This document shows positions 46,243 to 59,099 of a DNA stretch of 64,000 bases, in pieces. The position numbers and the translations under genes are program-made. This stretch comes from Gonapodya sp. JEL0774. Taxonomy: Eukaryota; Monoblepharomycota; Monoblepharidomycetes; Monoblepharidales; Gonapodyaceae. The notes below the pieces were generated by a model, which was not told the origin of the DNA, ran no database searches, and worked only from the letters and a program-made list of their open reading frames with translations. Location: assembly GCA_027604505.1 (NCBI GenBank), contig JADIIX010000031.1, positions 62,001 to 126,000 on the forward strand. Reading direction: 5' to 3'. How positions within the stretch are numbered: position 1 is the stretch's first letter; every line of letters begins with the position of its first letter.

Positions 46243-47499
46243 ATGTTACGCCACTGGCGTGATGGCACTGGATTGTTTCTTGTCCTCGCCATTCTAGGCC
46301 CGCCGAGTTGCTTTGCCCAGTCGGGCAACGGCACGTCCAGTGGGGGCACCACCCAAACGGCATCAGTTTCACCAAATCCTGTGCCCGGAAGTTCACAATC
46401 ACAGACAGTAGTGTTTGCTGCCGCGCTCGTAGGAATAATATTGTTCGTGCTCTTTGCGGCTGCGGTGGTGTGGGTCTACAGACGGAGAGTGCTGGCAGCT
46501 GAGGCCAACTTGTCCGGTGAGCTCCACTTTGAATTCATGAAAATCGCGATTCGATTACGGTGAGAGTATCAATCAACAGTTCTTTTTTCAGGCAAAGGTA
46601 ACCCACATTCAACGCAAGTCCGCTTGCTGTCGACATCGACACGACCTGCAAGATCTGCGACATCCCGTCCGCCGTTCCCTTCTGGGATCTTTTCAAGTCC
46701 GCCACCACCCCCTTTGCCACAAATAAGCCAACCGTGGCCCCACTTCTCAAACCTGCGAGATATCATCAGCGAATATCCCGACGTAGAAAGCATCCAGCGG
46801 GAGCAGTTGGAGAGCTCTCACACTGTACCGAGATTCAGACCATCTACTGGCAGAGCCTTAGCTGCTCGCCATCAGCGGTTTGCGTCTACTGGATATGTGC
46901 ATCCACAGCTCCAGGCATTCTTCGAAACTTCGGAGTCCGGCGGGCCCGAGATCGGAATGCCCTCGTTTGCTTCGCGAAGGAATCCTCTAGAAAGCGAGCT
47001 GCAGCCTATTTCTTCCAACGTGGCTGGTCCACTGGGCTCTGCATCTCCTGTACCGCCACGCCGATCAAATTCGCAAATGTACGCCCACAGGCACACGACC
47101 CACGAAATGGATACCAAAATCAACATGCCCCGTCAACGAGATTTCACTCTTCTTTATGTGACCAGTTCCGGCTCGGAGTACTCTCCGTCCTCCTCTTCGA
47201 GTGCCGGCACCTCGTCTCCATCGCAGGGCGGTTCCCCATTCCCACGGCTCGGCACATCCCCGCAAATCAGAACCACGACCGGAAACCGTCCATCTCTCAC
47301 CCCTCAACCGGACAGCGAGCCACCTACCCCCCGAACTCCTGTCCTTCCAGTCTTGTCCACTCCCCAGCTTGGCCCGCAGTTGGCCGTGATGTTGGGCCGG
47401 AGCGCGCTCCCCGACTTCCTGTCCACTCCAAAACTTACACCCCGATTAGCAGCGATGATGGGCAAGAGTAGTAGGTCTAGAGACTCAAGCGTGGAGTAG
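46243..47499 (+). CDS. Single-pass sensor-like protein with Pro/Ser-rich cytosolic tail
   Basis: Two exons (46243-46516, 46592-47499) join in phase 1 to about 393 residues. Signal peptide about 1-25 (LFLVLAILGPPSCFA), a Gly/Ser/Thr ectodomain of about 30 residues with an NGTSS glycosylation-type site, a membrane helix about 55-79 (FAAALVGIILFVLFAAAVVW) and YRRR stop. The tail contains PPPPPLP, an RPPFPSG motif, two LSTP(Q/K)L repeats with (P/L)(Q/R)LA.M(L/M)G that look like a short linear motif duplicated (QLAVMLGRS and RLAAMMGKS), and many SP/TP pairs. The PPPPP stretch could be an SH3 ligand for the SH3 proteins in this locus; this is inference. Same exon plan as the preceding gene. Confidence 0.8.
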
Positions 47500-48245
47500 T
47501 AGTCAAAGTCATTCACTTCACTAATTCGGGATCACCTCGTTTGTATAGTCATCACCCAGCTGGACTGCGGTTGTAATGAATGTTGTAAATTATGTATTAT
47601 AAGTCATAGTCTATTGATATTGAGCGCATGCACTTAATGTTTTTGTAGAACCCTTATCAAATTCTTAGTGGTACTCTGTGACGCGTTCTTCAACATGACC
47701 ATGCTTAATTCGGAGTTGTGGTCTCCATCTTGAATAAGTGGAAATTTCAAGCTTGGCGTGCAAAACTGTATTGTCAACATGGCGTTGTGAAGCCACACAT
47801 TCATCCTCTCCTGGTATATCTGTCTTTAAACATTGTTATATTATCGCGAACTGTTGCACCAATTTCGAACTCAGCATTCGGCGATGAAGTATCACTGCGT
47901 TATTGGCTTTATATGATTGTAGAAACACGTACGTAGCTACAGTCATGGAGTCGTCACTCCGTCCATACACGTGTTTTTTGTCTGGTACTTCTGCTTCTCG
48001 ATCCATCATAATCATTCCAAGCGGATGGTCGTATTCTGAGACAAGCAGCATTTCCCGATTAGTCGAGAATCAGGCTTGGGCTGCCGGGATTTCGCCCCAA
48101 CAACGCAGGGGCGGCGTGATCCCGTGTGACCTCATCATGGGACCATCACTGATGGCTTGCAATTCTGCAGATATAAAGAGCACTCGATGGAGCCACGGAT
48201 AATACGAAGTTCAAACAATTGATTGCATCAGAACACCGATCGAAA
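47500..48245. other. Intergenic
   Basis: About 0.75 kb, AT-rich, no gene supported. Confidence 0.5.
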
Positions 48246-49179
48246 ATGACTCGCTTCGTTTCACTCGTAGTTGCGTTGGTCGCGATGCTTGCTCTTGCTG
48301 TGGGAATCCAAGCTCAGGTGCGATTGATTCAGCCATTCGCCACTGAAAAGCTCCTCTTAAAACTATGACATCGTGCCAGCAGACAGCAAACTGCATGACG
48401 AACGCGGATTGCACGGCAGGCGCGTGCTTCCTCTGTTCTGCGACGTGAGTTTCTCCGCGTTGAACGGGGGCTTAATGAAGGGAAGTGCAACGTCTTATCG
48501 TTTTCGGAATTCGCGCGACGACGGTAGCGTGAACGCTTGTGGAGATACGTACGAAGCTGCGTGTAGCGGAGTTGCTACCGGAAGTGCTGGGTAAGTTGAA
48601 AGAGCCTCTCTGACTTGCGGGACGTCATGATGACGCTGGTTCCGTTTTTCCTTATGATTCGATCATTCGCTTAGGAATGGAACCTCTTCAATGAGCTCTT
48701 CTTCCTCTGCCACGTGAGTACGGATGATTTGTTTCCGTTCTACGTGTCCTGAACCACCAACTAACACACTGCGCGCGGATACCGTCCAACATTAGCTCCC
48801 TTTCTTCTGCTACGTTAGTACCGTGCTACGTTGAGATTTATTCGGCTCATCAACGTATCTCATCTATTCCTAACATTCCCCAAACAGACCCGCTACCGTA
48901 GGAACCTCCTCCTCCTCGAGGACCGCTCAAGCTACCAGTGCCTCCGCCACGATGAGCACTGTTTCCGTCATGAGATCCTCTTCTACCTCTGCTGCGTCTT
49001 CCTCGGCAAGGTCTGCGAGTTCTACAACCGCATCTTCCACTGCGGCCGCTACAATCGCTGCTGCTACGACATCGGCGAGCGCCAAAGGTAATGCAGCCGG
49101 CGTGACTTCACCACGCATGTCCCTCATTTCGTGCGCTGGCTTCCTGGGTGCGGCTTTGCTTGCTATGATGCTTGTCTGA
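48246..49179 (+). CDS. GPI-anchored Cys-rich surface protein
   Basis: Six exons (48246-48317, 48380-48444, 48528-48590, 48675-48713, 48796-48813, 48888-49179) splice in frame to about 182 residues. A signal peptide (LVVALVAMLALAVGIQAQ) leads to a small Cys-rich head (TANCMTNADCTAGACFLCSA, then NACGDTYEAAC). A Ser/Ala/Thr-rich stalk follows and a GPI-attachment signal (N/G then ISCAGFLGAALLAMMLV) ends the protein. Exons 3, 4 and 5 are all phase 2 at both ends; exon 5 is an 18-base microexon coding SLSSAT, so skipping would keep the frame. The acceptor of exon 3 has a nearby alternative (48490), which would leave an implausibly short intron of 46 bases. Probably a cell-wall or zoospore surface protein. 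Confidence 0.78.
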
Positions 49180-49416
49180 AGTATGGAGTACAATGGGTGA
49201 ACAAGAAGAAGCAAATGGCTGCTGGATACAGCTGCACTTATGTAAACGGGGTTTTTCTGGCTCTATATTTCTGGAATACATTTCACGTGTCATCGGTAAA
49301 TTGCCATTCAGCAAACAAGGGTTCCAGGTACGAGTCGCCTGACCCATTCAAAACTTTGCCCTTTCTCTCGAATTCCTTTGCATTCCCAATCCACGAGTCC
49401 GCGTGCTCAACGGTAA

Positions 49417-51766
49417 ATGGCGTCAGCCACTCTCGCGCAAGATCAAGTGCCATCTGCAGCCAAGCGCGCGAACAAGCACCCGCTCCCGCGATCGTTCACA
49501 ATTGATGACGTTGACAAGTTGCTGACAGATGCCAGGGGATTAGAGGTGATTCACCACTTGAACGTTACAGTAGAATGGTAGCAATCTGACCGGAAATGTT
49601 CACTCCTGCGAATGGCGTGCGATGCGGCTCCGGGACATCACGTCGTGTTCCACTGCTGCAACTCGTCCCGACAATGAACGCTGTCAATCGTGTGCACCCA
49701 GAACGCGACGGTGGCTTATAAAAAGCTCGAAGAAGAGGTTTTCTCTGCAGAAACTCAGGCCCTTAAAGAGCTCGACCGTCTCCAGAAAGAGTACCGTGCC
49801 CTACTCAAGATTCTGAAACAGAAGAGAAAGGAGCACAAGAAGGAGGAACGAAGGAGTAGAGAGAGCCTGAATACTGCAGGAAACGTAACACCGAACTCGA
49901 CTAATGGGTCGTCACCTGTGTCAGCGAACGGGAAGTCGGCAAACGGTGTTCCCGCTGCCACCATCGTTGCACAGGATCATGACGAGGAAGAGGAGGAACC
50001 CCTGCCACCAATCACAGTCGGAGGCAACGCCGAAGATTTTGAAGAAACGGAATTATGGCTGAAAGCCGAGGAGCTGAAACGGAGGTTGGACCTGGCTCAG
50101 CGGGACCTCCCTCAAAAACCTGGGTAGGTTTCATCTTTTTGAAGACCTGGCCTGGTGCCCCGACCCTGTCGGCTAGAGTTGCGGAACAATCTTTGTGAAC
50201 CAATTCAATGCCTTGCTGGAAACGTGTTTATCACCTGTGGCCCTCTGCTCAAAACGTGTTGCATATCAAATCAGATGAGGGAATGTCACCACACCGAGCC
50301 GCTCTAACCGGAGTTAACTACCTTTTTCTGACAACTTTTCACCCTTCACCTACAGTATCATTCTCCAGTTTGCCCTCGGCACCCCGACTCCTGCCCGTAT
50401 CCGACCCCACTCCGCACGCCTCTCGTACAAATCCTCTTACGAATCCTTCAAACTCAACATGACACTCATCTCCGGCCTCTTCGCGCTTTCGAGCTTGATC
50501 TTCACCTACTCGGTGCCCGGCGATGACTTGTCACTCGAACGAGGGGAGCAGTACAGGTTCCAATTCAAGGCTTACCGACTGGCGGACTTGTTGTACATGT
50601 TCCTACTGCTCTACTATTACTCGGTCATGACTATTCGGGAGCATGTGCTCATTGTAAATGGAAGCCGGATCAGGACGTGGTGGTTAGCACATCATGTGGT
50701 GACGGTCGTCCTTATCGGGATCATGCTGGTGAGGAGTGCGGTTTTAAAATCACGTCTCCAACGAACGTTCTCTCAATCACGATCACCTGCTATTCTTGGA
50801 GCTCAGGTATGGCCTGAAAACCGAACTTACAGTGCCTTTCGACCCAACTTCATGATCTACTGCGCCTACCTCGGTGAGTCGTCATCGGCTTTTGGTGGTT
50901 ATTCTGGTACCGCATCGTCCATCTAGTACCTGCTAACCCATCGTTTCATCCGTGAAAGCAATTGTCTCTTACTTCCAATACCGCTATCAAACCCAACGCC
51001 TCTACACCCTCCGAGCCCTCTCCCTCGCCGGACCCATGGACACGGCTGTTGGGGAGGGGGCGACGGGTAGTGCGGGAAGGGATATGAGCTTGCTCATGGT
51101 GTTGTTGGTGATTGGGCAGGTGAGGCTTATTAGCTGGATGGTGTGGTGTTTTGAATTATAAACTTTGACGAAATCACACACTCATGTTCGCCTCGGTGTG
51201 ATGTGTGACTGTCTAGGGATGGCAAGTATACTCAGGACTCCATGCGCTGTACCTTTGGTGGACCGTCCCCGGCGCAACATGGCATGTGAGTGACAGACAA
51301 CAAGTATGTTGTAGTCCATCTCTTCTCAACATAATATCATGTGATTTGTAGGTCATCGCAAGTGGGATCATCTTCATCATCCTCGGTGTCGCTAACTTTT
51401 TCACGGTGAGGAAACGTTCCCTGGTTCATCTTATGCGGTCGATGGACACATGGCAAACCACTCACACCCTGATCACGGTCACTTGCGCAGACCATTTCCA
51501 CATACGTGGAGAAAATCCGTCAGGATCGGCGCAAACTCCTCTCTCGCGAACGACACGCTGAGCGAGGTCGGCACTTGGAAACTTTGCGAACGAGGGAACG
51601 GGAGCGTTCAAAGTCCCGTGGAAGTCGGGAAGATTTGGGGCGACTTTCAGGGTTCCAACCTGTCAGTAGGGTTGGAAGTGGGGAAGTCGGGGGCGTGACG
51701 AGAGCAAGGGCCACGTTTGGGTTCACTGAGTTGGAAGATTCTGGTGGGGCACGTGGGCGACAATGA
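49417..51766 (+). CDS. TMEM120/TACAN-family membrane protein
   Basis: Eight exons (49417-49545, 49702-50123, 50356-50728, 50807-50873, 50959-51119, 51217-51285, 51352-51405, 51491-51766) give about 516 residues. The N-terminus is a coiled coil (YKKLEEEVFSAETQALKELD). The family core follows: YKSSYESFKL, YYYSVMTIREHVLIVNGSRI, TWWLAHHVVTVVLIGIMLV, FRPNFMIYCAYLG, YQTQRLYTLRAL and ILGVANFFTTISTYVEKIRQ, giving six likely membrane helices. Animal TMEM120A binds coenzyme A and has an elongase-like fold at the nuclear envelope/ER; the WW and HH residues next to its CoA pocket are kept here. Length exceeds the usual 340 because of an acidic linker after the coiled coil and an Arg/Ser-rich tail. Possible lipid-related enzyme or mechanosensor; unproven. 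Confidence 0.92.
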
Positions 51767-53311
51767 CATGAGAAACATTGGAGAATTTGCACGACTTATT
51801 GACGATTATACGTCGGTCGGTTACTGTGTGGTGTGGATAGTTGCATAGTGGATTCTGGTGGTGCATTATGCATAATTTAGAGTATCATGTGACATCGGTC
51901 CCGCGAAAATTCGGAACACCATAAATATAGAATGAGTTTCAGTCTGCAAAGGCCTGACAGACACATCAGAAGTCAGTATTCAGATATTGAACAGACAGTC
52001 GCTAGGACAGAGGGTGGTCGGGAGTGCTCTTTCGGCAACCCTCCGGGGCTCGCGCGTACGACAATGAAGTCAGGGCATTAGTTTTGTGGCCCGAGTGCCC
52101 CTTATACTGGGTGTTGGTAGTAGCTGCTCTTTGTACTAACGTCGAGTACGAGAGCGACACTAGTGGTAAAAGCCAGAGCTCAAGAAGGAAAGCAGCATCT
52201 TGCAAAAATATAAGTCGGCTTTATTCCCTAAAATCAGCTTCACTTGTAGCAGCACGCTTTGTCGTTGTATATGGAGCCAGTTCATGATCTCGCTCACATC
52301 CCGATAGCCTCACGTTTTAATCTTGCAGCTAGCACAAGCATAGAGACAGCAGCGAGAAGCTTGGTATATCGAACAGCCGACAGCGCTGCACTTTCGATAA
52401 AGTTACTGAAGCCCGACCAGGCCGGGCACAATTATTTTGGCAAGCATATCAAATCACACCCCTATCCTCTACTTTTCTTTCCCAGCAAACACCCGTTATT
52501 TTCTTTATCAAGTCAACATCAGGAGTCTTCAACCTTCTGACATGAATTCATCAAAAAGTACTGGTGGGCAAATCAGCAAGAAACCTCAACTGCAAAACTG
52601 AAGATGATCTAGTTACACGTTGTGTGAGATTTCTTGCCTGCTATTCGCGACGGACTGACGTCAGGATCTGCTGAAGCTTATTGATTGTGCAACTGGTACA
52701 ATGAAACCCAGACTCCAACGGGTTTCAGCGACCATGGGACCTAAACGGTGATGCTAACTTTCAGACAGCAGTGGTGGCGGCATATCTCCTGATTATTTGA
52801 CGTCGACAAGCTTCGCCCGTTTCACTAAATGACGTAAGCGCAGGATGTACTCGACAGTTTCACAGAATGTAGAAACAAACCGGACTCTCTTCAAAAATGG
52901 CATTCGCCGCATTCGCGCCATTGATTAAGCTGAGGTGCCAGACCCCTTTGCCGGGGTCTTGAGTGACAACTTGAGACAAAAACAGTACAGCAAATTCAGA
53001 GAGCCCCACTAGTCGACATTGCAGAGGCGGATGTCCAGGCAGTTACTAGATCTTGAAACCTGATCATGACGGTGGGGTTTGAGGGAAAAGAGCAACGGGC
53101 CGGGAAAGTATACGTAATTAGATCAGCCTTCTTTTCTTTTCAAACATCGTTATTATATCCAACGTATATATCCAATCCCACCAAAAAAAGCAAGCATGAT
53201 TTGTCATCGCGAAAACACATGAAGAGACACACGGCCCTCCGTTTGGGCATAATAAACCGCTCTTGACAACAGGAAGTTCTTAGAACAGACTATAGACGCC
53301 ACGCTCCTCCT
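51767..53311. other. Intergenic
   Basis: About 1.5 kb between convergent genes, AT-rich in parts, no coding exon, RNA gene or mobile element recognised. Confidence 0.5.
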
Positions 53312-55041
53312 TCACGAGAAGTCGCTAACTTTACCACTCGCTAGAAGTCCCACAATCAACCCGAACAGTCCAATGACACTTCCAAAGATCTCCACGACAA
53401 GGATCTTCACGAACAAGGTCGAATCGTGTGCGTCGGCGAGAGCGGCACCAGAGCCCGTGATGCCCACGCAAACTCCACAGAAAAGGTTGCAGAGGCCCAC
53501 GGTAAGGCCCGACCAGAACAGGGCGTAGCCTGAGGTGAAGTGAGTGGCATCCGGTGCCATTGACCGGAAGAACAAGACGTGGAGGTGTCCGGATCACCAT
53601 GAATTCAGAGTTTGAAGTTTCAGCACGGCATCGCGGATATAAGCGCGAAATGCAGTGAGGGGTTGTGGAGACGCAACGTTTGGGGAAAGTTGGATTGAAC
53701 ATTCTCATCATGCTCAAAGAAACCCCCGTGGACGAATTTCACAACACACCCATCCAGTACCCTTCCCTACTGAACCCCACGTCAGGTGTCACGCCTTTCT
53801 GCCTTGCCGAGAATACGATGGCAATGATGATGCCGTAAATGGCCACGACTTCGCAAAAAATAATGCTATGGGAGGCGAAACATCGGATAAAGGTAGTAAA
53901 TCATGAGAAATGGGAGATAAGATAAGAGAATGTTGGCAACAAGAGGGACGCTGCTGCAGGCGGGATGGAAAATAACCAGGCCTTGCCGTTGGGCGGTCGA
54001 CCAAGGGACCGCATACGGAGAATTGGTTGCGGCCACTCAGCCGAACGCTGTTATGTTCCTCGCTCGATTGCATCCAGGACCGCTTCGGCCCCAAACCTGT
54101 TGCCACCACAAGTCAACCAGACAAGCACATGATCCCGTTCGTCCAACCAAGTAAGACTTGCAAACCGTTCTCCCTTCATACGATCTCTCGGTTTCGCCAC
54201 TCCCGACGCACTACCAGTGCAGCCATTACCCCACCACAGTCGTTACCCACCTGATCAAATTCTTCGCCTGGATCCGAGGAGTGCGGACCGCTCCACCGAG
54301 GATGGACGAGCCGCAGACAAAAATTCCCCTTGAAGGAGAGAGAAAGTGGGATGGGTTGTGAGAGGATGGGCGGGGGGACGCCGGGTGGGGGCGAGTATGG
54401 GGAGTGGAGGCAGACACGTAGCAGGAGTCACCATCGATGTTTGAAAGAGCTTGATGCTCCACATGGCAATAAAAAGGAACTATGGGAACACCGAATCCCG
54501 CAAGCGCCCATCCCGCCCAGCCCGCACCCATCACTGTCATACAATTCAAAATTTGACAGGCGTCTCAACGGCGTTTTTGAAAACTCTCTGAGCATTACTT
54601 TTCACCTGGTTTCGTAGACTTAAGAGTCATGATCCTTGGGTCCGGGGATCCTGGTCCAGGAGGTGTGTGGTGTGTTTCCTATTCGTCACATAAACAGGTG
54701 CTTCTCCATTGCGGCCACCAGCGACTCCTATCGTTTGGTCCACGGCTCATTGCAATCGTTCGATATGCTCTCTCAAGTCCTCCTGGATTCCACCACTGGG
54801 CAGCTTCATATCTTACGCTGCCATCACCATGAACTCACCACGCGGCTCCGACGACACTCAATCCCACACACAAGGCACTTCCCAAATCCATCCACATGTA
54901 CGGTGTAGTCGTTACGAGCCACCTTCCCACGTTGAAGAGTTCTCCTTGACCGGAAAACACTAGGTCGAGGGCCACGACAAAGCCGAGGATGGTGAGGAGG
55001 GCGTAGACCGAGTAGGCGATGGGGTTGGTGAGGGCACCCAT
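53312..55041 (-). CDS. VMA16: V-type ATPase proteolipid subunit c''
   Basis: Four exons (55041-54839, 54328-54251, 53865-53771, 53529-53312) join to about 197 residues, close to the family length. The order matches subunit c'': [113 protein letters not shown] and [20 protein letters not shown]. The essential proton-carrying glutamate lies in FCEVVAIYG; a second glutamate sits in VVEIFG. It forms part of the membrane rotor of the vacuolar proton pump and would energise the AVT-like transporter at 28618-30487. The first two introns (510 and 385 bases) are long for this window. The last donor (GTAGGG) is weaker but the splice restores the conserved FSYALFW segment. Confidence 0.93.
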
Positions 55042-56490
55042 TGGCTAGAGAATCTTAGAGAGGTGTGGATCGGGTGGATACGTGTAGGTAGCGCTTTTGT
55101 GAAGGAGTTTGTGCGAGAGAAGGACGAGTGAGCTCGTGAGGTTTTCTATCTGTGTCGAGTTCCCAGGATAGTCCACATTATCTCCCTTTCCGCCTGTCCG
55201 ACGAAAAAATATTCCGACTGGAATGCAAGTTCACGGGAGACCATCGCTCGCACCGGTGGAGATGAACTATTCTCGGAGCCCGAGGATTCCACTCCTCTCC
55301 ACAGAATTCCGAACGTACGATAACAGCGTCCCCAAGTGATAAAAGCCCAAGATTTCAATCCTTTGAGTCACCTTCTTCGGTGTTTAAAAGCTCTTTCCGT
55401 CCTCAACGTAGATTTGACATGTCATGCCCTAACAATCAATCTTGGCCACCAGGAAAGCAAGAGGTTCACCACGAATATGTGGTCCGTCGAATGCAACGCT
55501 AAAGTTTTGCCCTCTCAAGCGCTGGGCGTTGGCGCCGCTCCTTTCCTTGACCCCGTGCGTAGCTGGTCCTACCCGCACACTCAACTGCATATTCATTACG
55601 CCGTGCCACTCGCAGCGACCAGCGCCTTGCTCACGCTTCAACATTACCGCTACATTATCAAACTCTGTCCATTGTCACCGTCCGCGGTTCCCGGTCAGCC
55701 TCGCACCAGTTCCCTTTGCGTCCGCATTACGAACCTTTTGGCTCTCGCGTTTCGAATCGCGACGCTGCACGTGCAACTTGAAGCTCCCGCGAGTGCGCGT
55801 CGTGTGTTTAATTGAGCAAGGGGACGCGACTTCGATTGGTTTGCGGTTCCTCGGACCAGACCTGGGTGCTCCCGTTGGCAACCTCCAGGGCTGAGAGGGT
55901 CCGTGCTCAACAATTAAAATGGCAATATCTGTCCTTGTTCTTGGACAGTTATTAGCACTCAACTACGCTGGCAGTTACGACACCTTCATTATTGACAAGC
56001 CGAGATGTTTTTGGGAAAGTGCGCCCTTCGTCAAGGATTCTTTGCCGCGTTCAATGGTAGTGATGTGTGAACTTCAAATATATCATTTGCAAAAAAACGA
56101 ATGCTCTTCGCGCCGGATAGTCCCCGTACAAGTTTGTGTTGCCAAAATTCGTGATCTTGCTACCGTGCACGCTCAAAAGTGTTCATGAGGCTGAAAGATG
56201 CCGATATTATATATTTCAGTGGCAAAAGAGGGCACGAGAATCTCGTATCCCCAAATCCATTTTCGCGGATATAGATCTGGTTGTCACTGTAATGACTTCC
56301 TGGTTTTCCGCGACCTTTCGGGAGCTGTGCACAGAGTGTCAGGCTCGAGCCTGCTAGTTAGTTGCACAATTGGAAGATGCTCCAATTTTTACAGCAATGC
56401 ACTGAGACCATGTTCAATGGCAGTCTCCTATCTACTTTGTTGACTGTTTCTCGCGGTCCTCACGCTGGCTGGCCGGTTTCCGTGCACAAT

Positions 56491-56627
56491 GACGTCATTC
56501 ACTTGAGATGGCAACACATCACAACAGAGGGCTTCGTCCTGTCTCTACATTACCTCAAATTTTGCTGAAAACGACTTCGATCCACGGCCCACGCTTCTGG
56601 TGGGACTCGTGGGATAGTGCAGAAGGT
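56491..56627. repeat. Diverged duplication, copy A
   Basis: This segment shares blocks with copy B about 440 bases downstream: gcgtcattcacttga-like at the start, a middle block ending caaattttgctg, and tgggactcgtgggatagtgc at the end. Divergence is substantial, so the duplication is old. Confidence 0.6.
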
Positions 56628-56925
56628 CAATTCAGTTCTGCCTGTCTGCCGGCTGCCGCAACCTCCTGGTCACCACTTACATAAGCCTGCTTTCGTAGGT
56701 TGGTGGGAGTGCCCTAATTGTCCACTCTGTTGCTGGCGAGCTCCTCCATTGCCTGGTGGAGCCCCAAATGCTCTTGTTCCAGTTCTTCTTGAAGAGGCGG
56801 CCACGGAATATTCGAGAATTACACTCGCTGCACACTCTGTTTTCCTTGGGAGTCAGCGCAAGTGCTTGTCTCCTAGTGATTTCTACTGTCTAGTTTTATT
56901 TTCTCTTCTCTTCATGATGCAAGCT

Positions 56926-57070
56926 GGCGTCATTCACTTGACCAGACCGCACAGAATCACATGTCACATTTGACCACCTCAAGCTGTATGCACCTAACCA
57001 AATTCTGCTGCACGTACCCTCCTTCGACTCCAGTTAATCTTCATGGGACTCGTCGGGTAGTAGAGAAGGT
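56926..57070. repeat. Diverged duplication, copy B
   Basis: Counterpart of copy A at 56491-56627, with the same order of blocks (cattcacttga, accaaattctgctg, tgggactcgtcgggtagtag followed by agaaggt). Confidence 0.6.
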
Positions 57071-59099
57071 TTCAAAATGTTTGCGTCACATGTGGTGTAC
57101 AGTTATGTTGTTGATCGGAGTTTCCTACAATCGTCGGTCCACGACATGTACTCCAATTCTTCCTTTCAACGTCCGTCTTGCCATTTTTTTCTCCGGTGGT
57201 TGTACCACAAGGCTGGTCGTGGTTGTCCCGAGAAGCATGCACGATCGAATGATATTGCAAGTGATCAGCTAAATGGCAACAAACCTTGGAATGCTCCCAC
57301 TGGCACACCTTCAAACTCCTCGGCCATACATTTCATTTGCTAAGACGAGATTCTGTTTTAGACAATGGATTGGATCTTTGTTTGGCGGTTCCAGATACCG
57401 GCTGTTTGAGAACATTCGTGGTTGGATCGCATATCGCTGTTCATCCGTTACTAGCGTCCCCGCTGTAGCTGAACTGGGTTGGGGAAATCAAACGTGCGCG
57501 CATCCTGATACTCTCAATCCCCACGCACTCATCTAAGCAAGGTCCTCACAGCCAATCAATGTCTTTCAAGCACTAAATAGATTTTGGCCTTCCCGGAGGC
57601 GGTGGCATTATGTGCCACTGTGTCTTTGAATGTGGGCAAGTTTCAACAACTAGGTGGGCACCGTGGTGGCGCGCTGCCAGCCTAATGGTCGATGCGTACC
57701 ACTCCAGTTAGATTTCACGTTGTCTTCACACATTAATTTTTGGATGTCGTGCTCACGAGTTTGGTAACTTTCACTGTTGTGAGTCAAGCGACCTCAGATT
57801 CCTTTTTTGGAGGTACGGCAAAACTGACAACGTGGATTTCGGCCCTCTTTGACCGATGAAGTCATTTGAATTGTTAAATGTATATTCTCAAAGAGTACTC
57901 AGAAGCAAAGCTTAACTTCTAGATCTCGGTCCAACGTGCCAATGTGTTCCTTTTTATTTTGTTTGCAGCAACTCATTCATTGTCCTTCCTGGGTAAATGT
58001 CTCGGTGGTACCGGACCAGACCACTTGGGGCGGACGAGAATGACCGCGATGGTGATGCAAAACGGATCGTTGACGGTTGGGGCATCGACTGGATCTCTTG
58101 TCAGCTGCATCATGATGATCACCGATCATGAAGCGAAGTCTCAATCAAACAATTTCAAAATCAGTGCGCGAAAATGTTTTGTCTTCGTTTTTGTTTGGAT
58201 GACTGGCGATCGGTCCCCGACGCTGTCTTGAACAAGTTGTTTTTTGCAAAACGGATGGGCAGTCCACCCGCACAGTTGTATGCAGGAACCATGAGCCGAA
58301 GTCACCCTCACCTCCGCCCCTGTGTGATGAACCTTCATGTGGACTTTCCGTTCCCTTCCGATTGCCGTATCGCAAGTGGTAATTCGTCAGGCCAAGGTGA
58401 CATAGGAGCGAGTGCCTTCCACGTTGCATCCGATTCATCTGCACTCCCCTAGCTTCCTAGACCAGTTTTGGAGGTGCCCGCCCCCACGGAGAAAACTCTC
58501 TTTTGCTGGCGTCACATCATTGAAGGTATACACACGGGTCATGCAAAGTGATGAACACGTGCGTTATGGAAAAGAGACACCATGAATGCTCGAGGACCAA
58601 CTTCAGATACGGCCCTACATAACAATGAGTGCGCTGTGGCTGCTCTTTCACGCACATGCAAATCAAATTACTTGCTCGAGGGATCTGTTTGCGTTCAGTG
58701 GATTTCGGATCTGCATCGAGCAGTCCACTGGACACTCGGGCAACTTGTTTTTCAGGATTACGATTGCTATGCAAAATTCGGCCGCTGACACCCCTTAGTC
58801 GGACTTCGACTCCAGTTTTAGTACGTGCGATCTTCCAGCGAGGGGATCAACAAGATCTTGGCATTTATTAGCACGGTTGCGCGTTCCACAAATGAAATCA
58901 ATTTACACGCCCACCTCAGAGTACCTTTTCTTTCATGTGATCACTCATGGAATTTATGAAGGGATACGTAAGTTTCCACGTTTCGAACAGTGATCAAAGA
59001 GGGAATTAACCCCCAAGCACAATCATCGGAAGGCAAGATCATTCTATAAATTGGTTTTAAGGTTGTAAAATCTTCTTTGGCGTCGATACTATCAAATTC

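Larger units (their letters stand above)
55042..59099. other. Long region without supported genes
   Basis: Four kilobases with only short frames. A 159-codon frame at 55336-55815 in a more GC-rich part has no domain, splice partners or signal. The region from 56 to 59 kb is AT-richer and has a diverged duplication (separate entries). It may be decayed mobile-element or pseudogene sequence; I recognise no transposase, reverse transcriptase or terminal repeats. Confidence 0.5.

Noticed and set aside
46089-46352. Minus-strand frame of 87 codons
   Set aside because: Overlaps the signal peptide and first exon of the plus-strand sensor-like gene, which has stronger support.
55336-55815. Plus-strand frame of 159 codons
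   Set aside because: Somewhat GC-rich but with no domain, signal or partner exons; not enough to call a gene.
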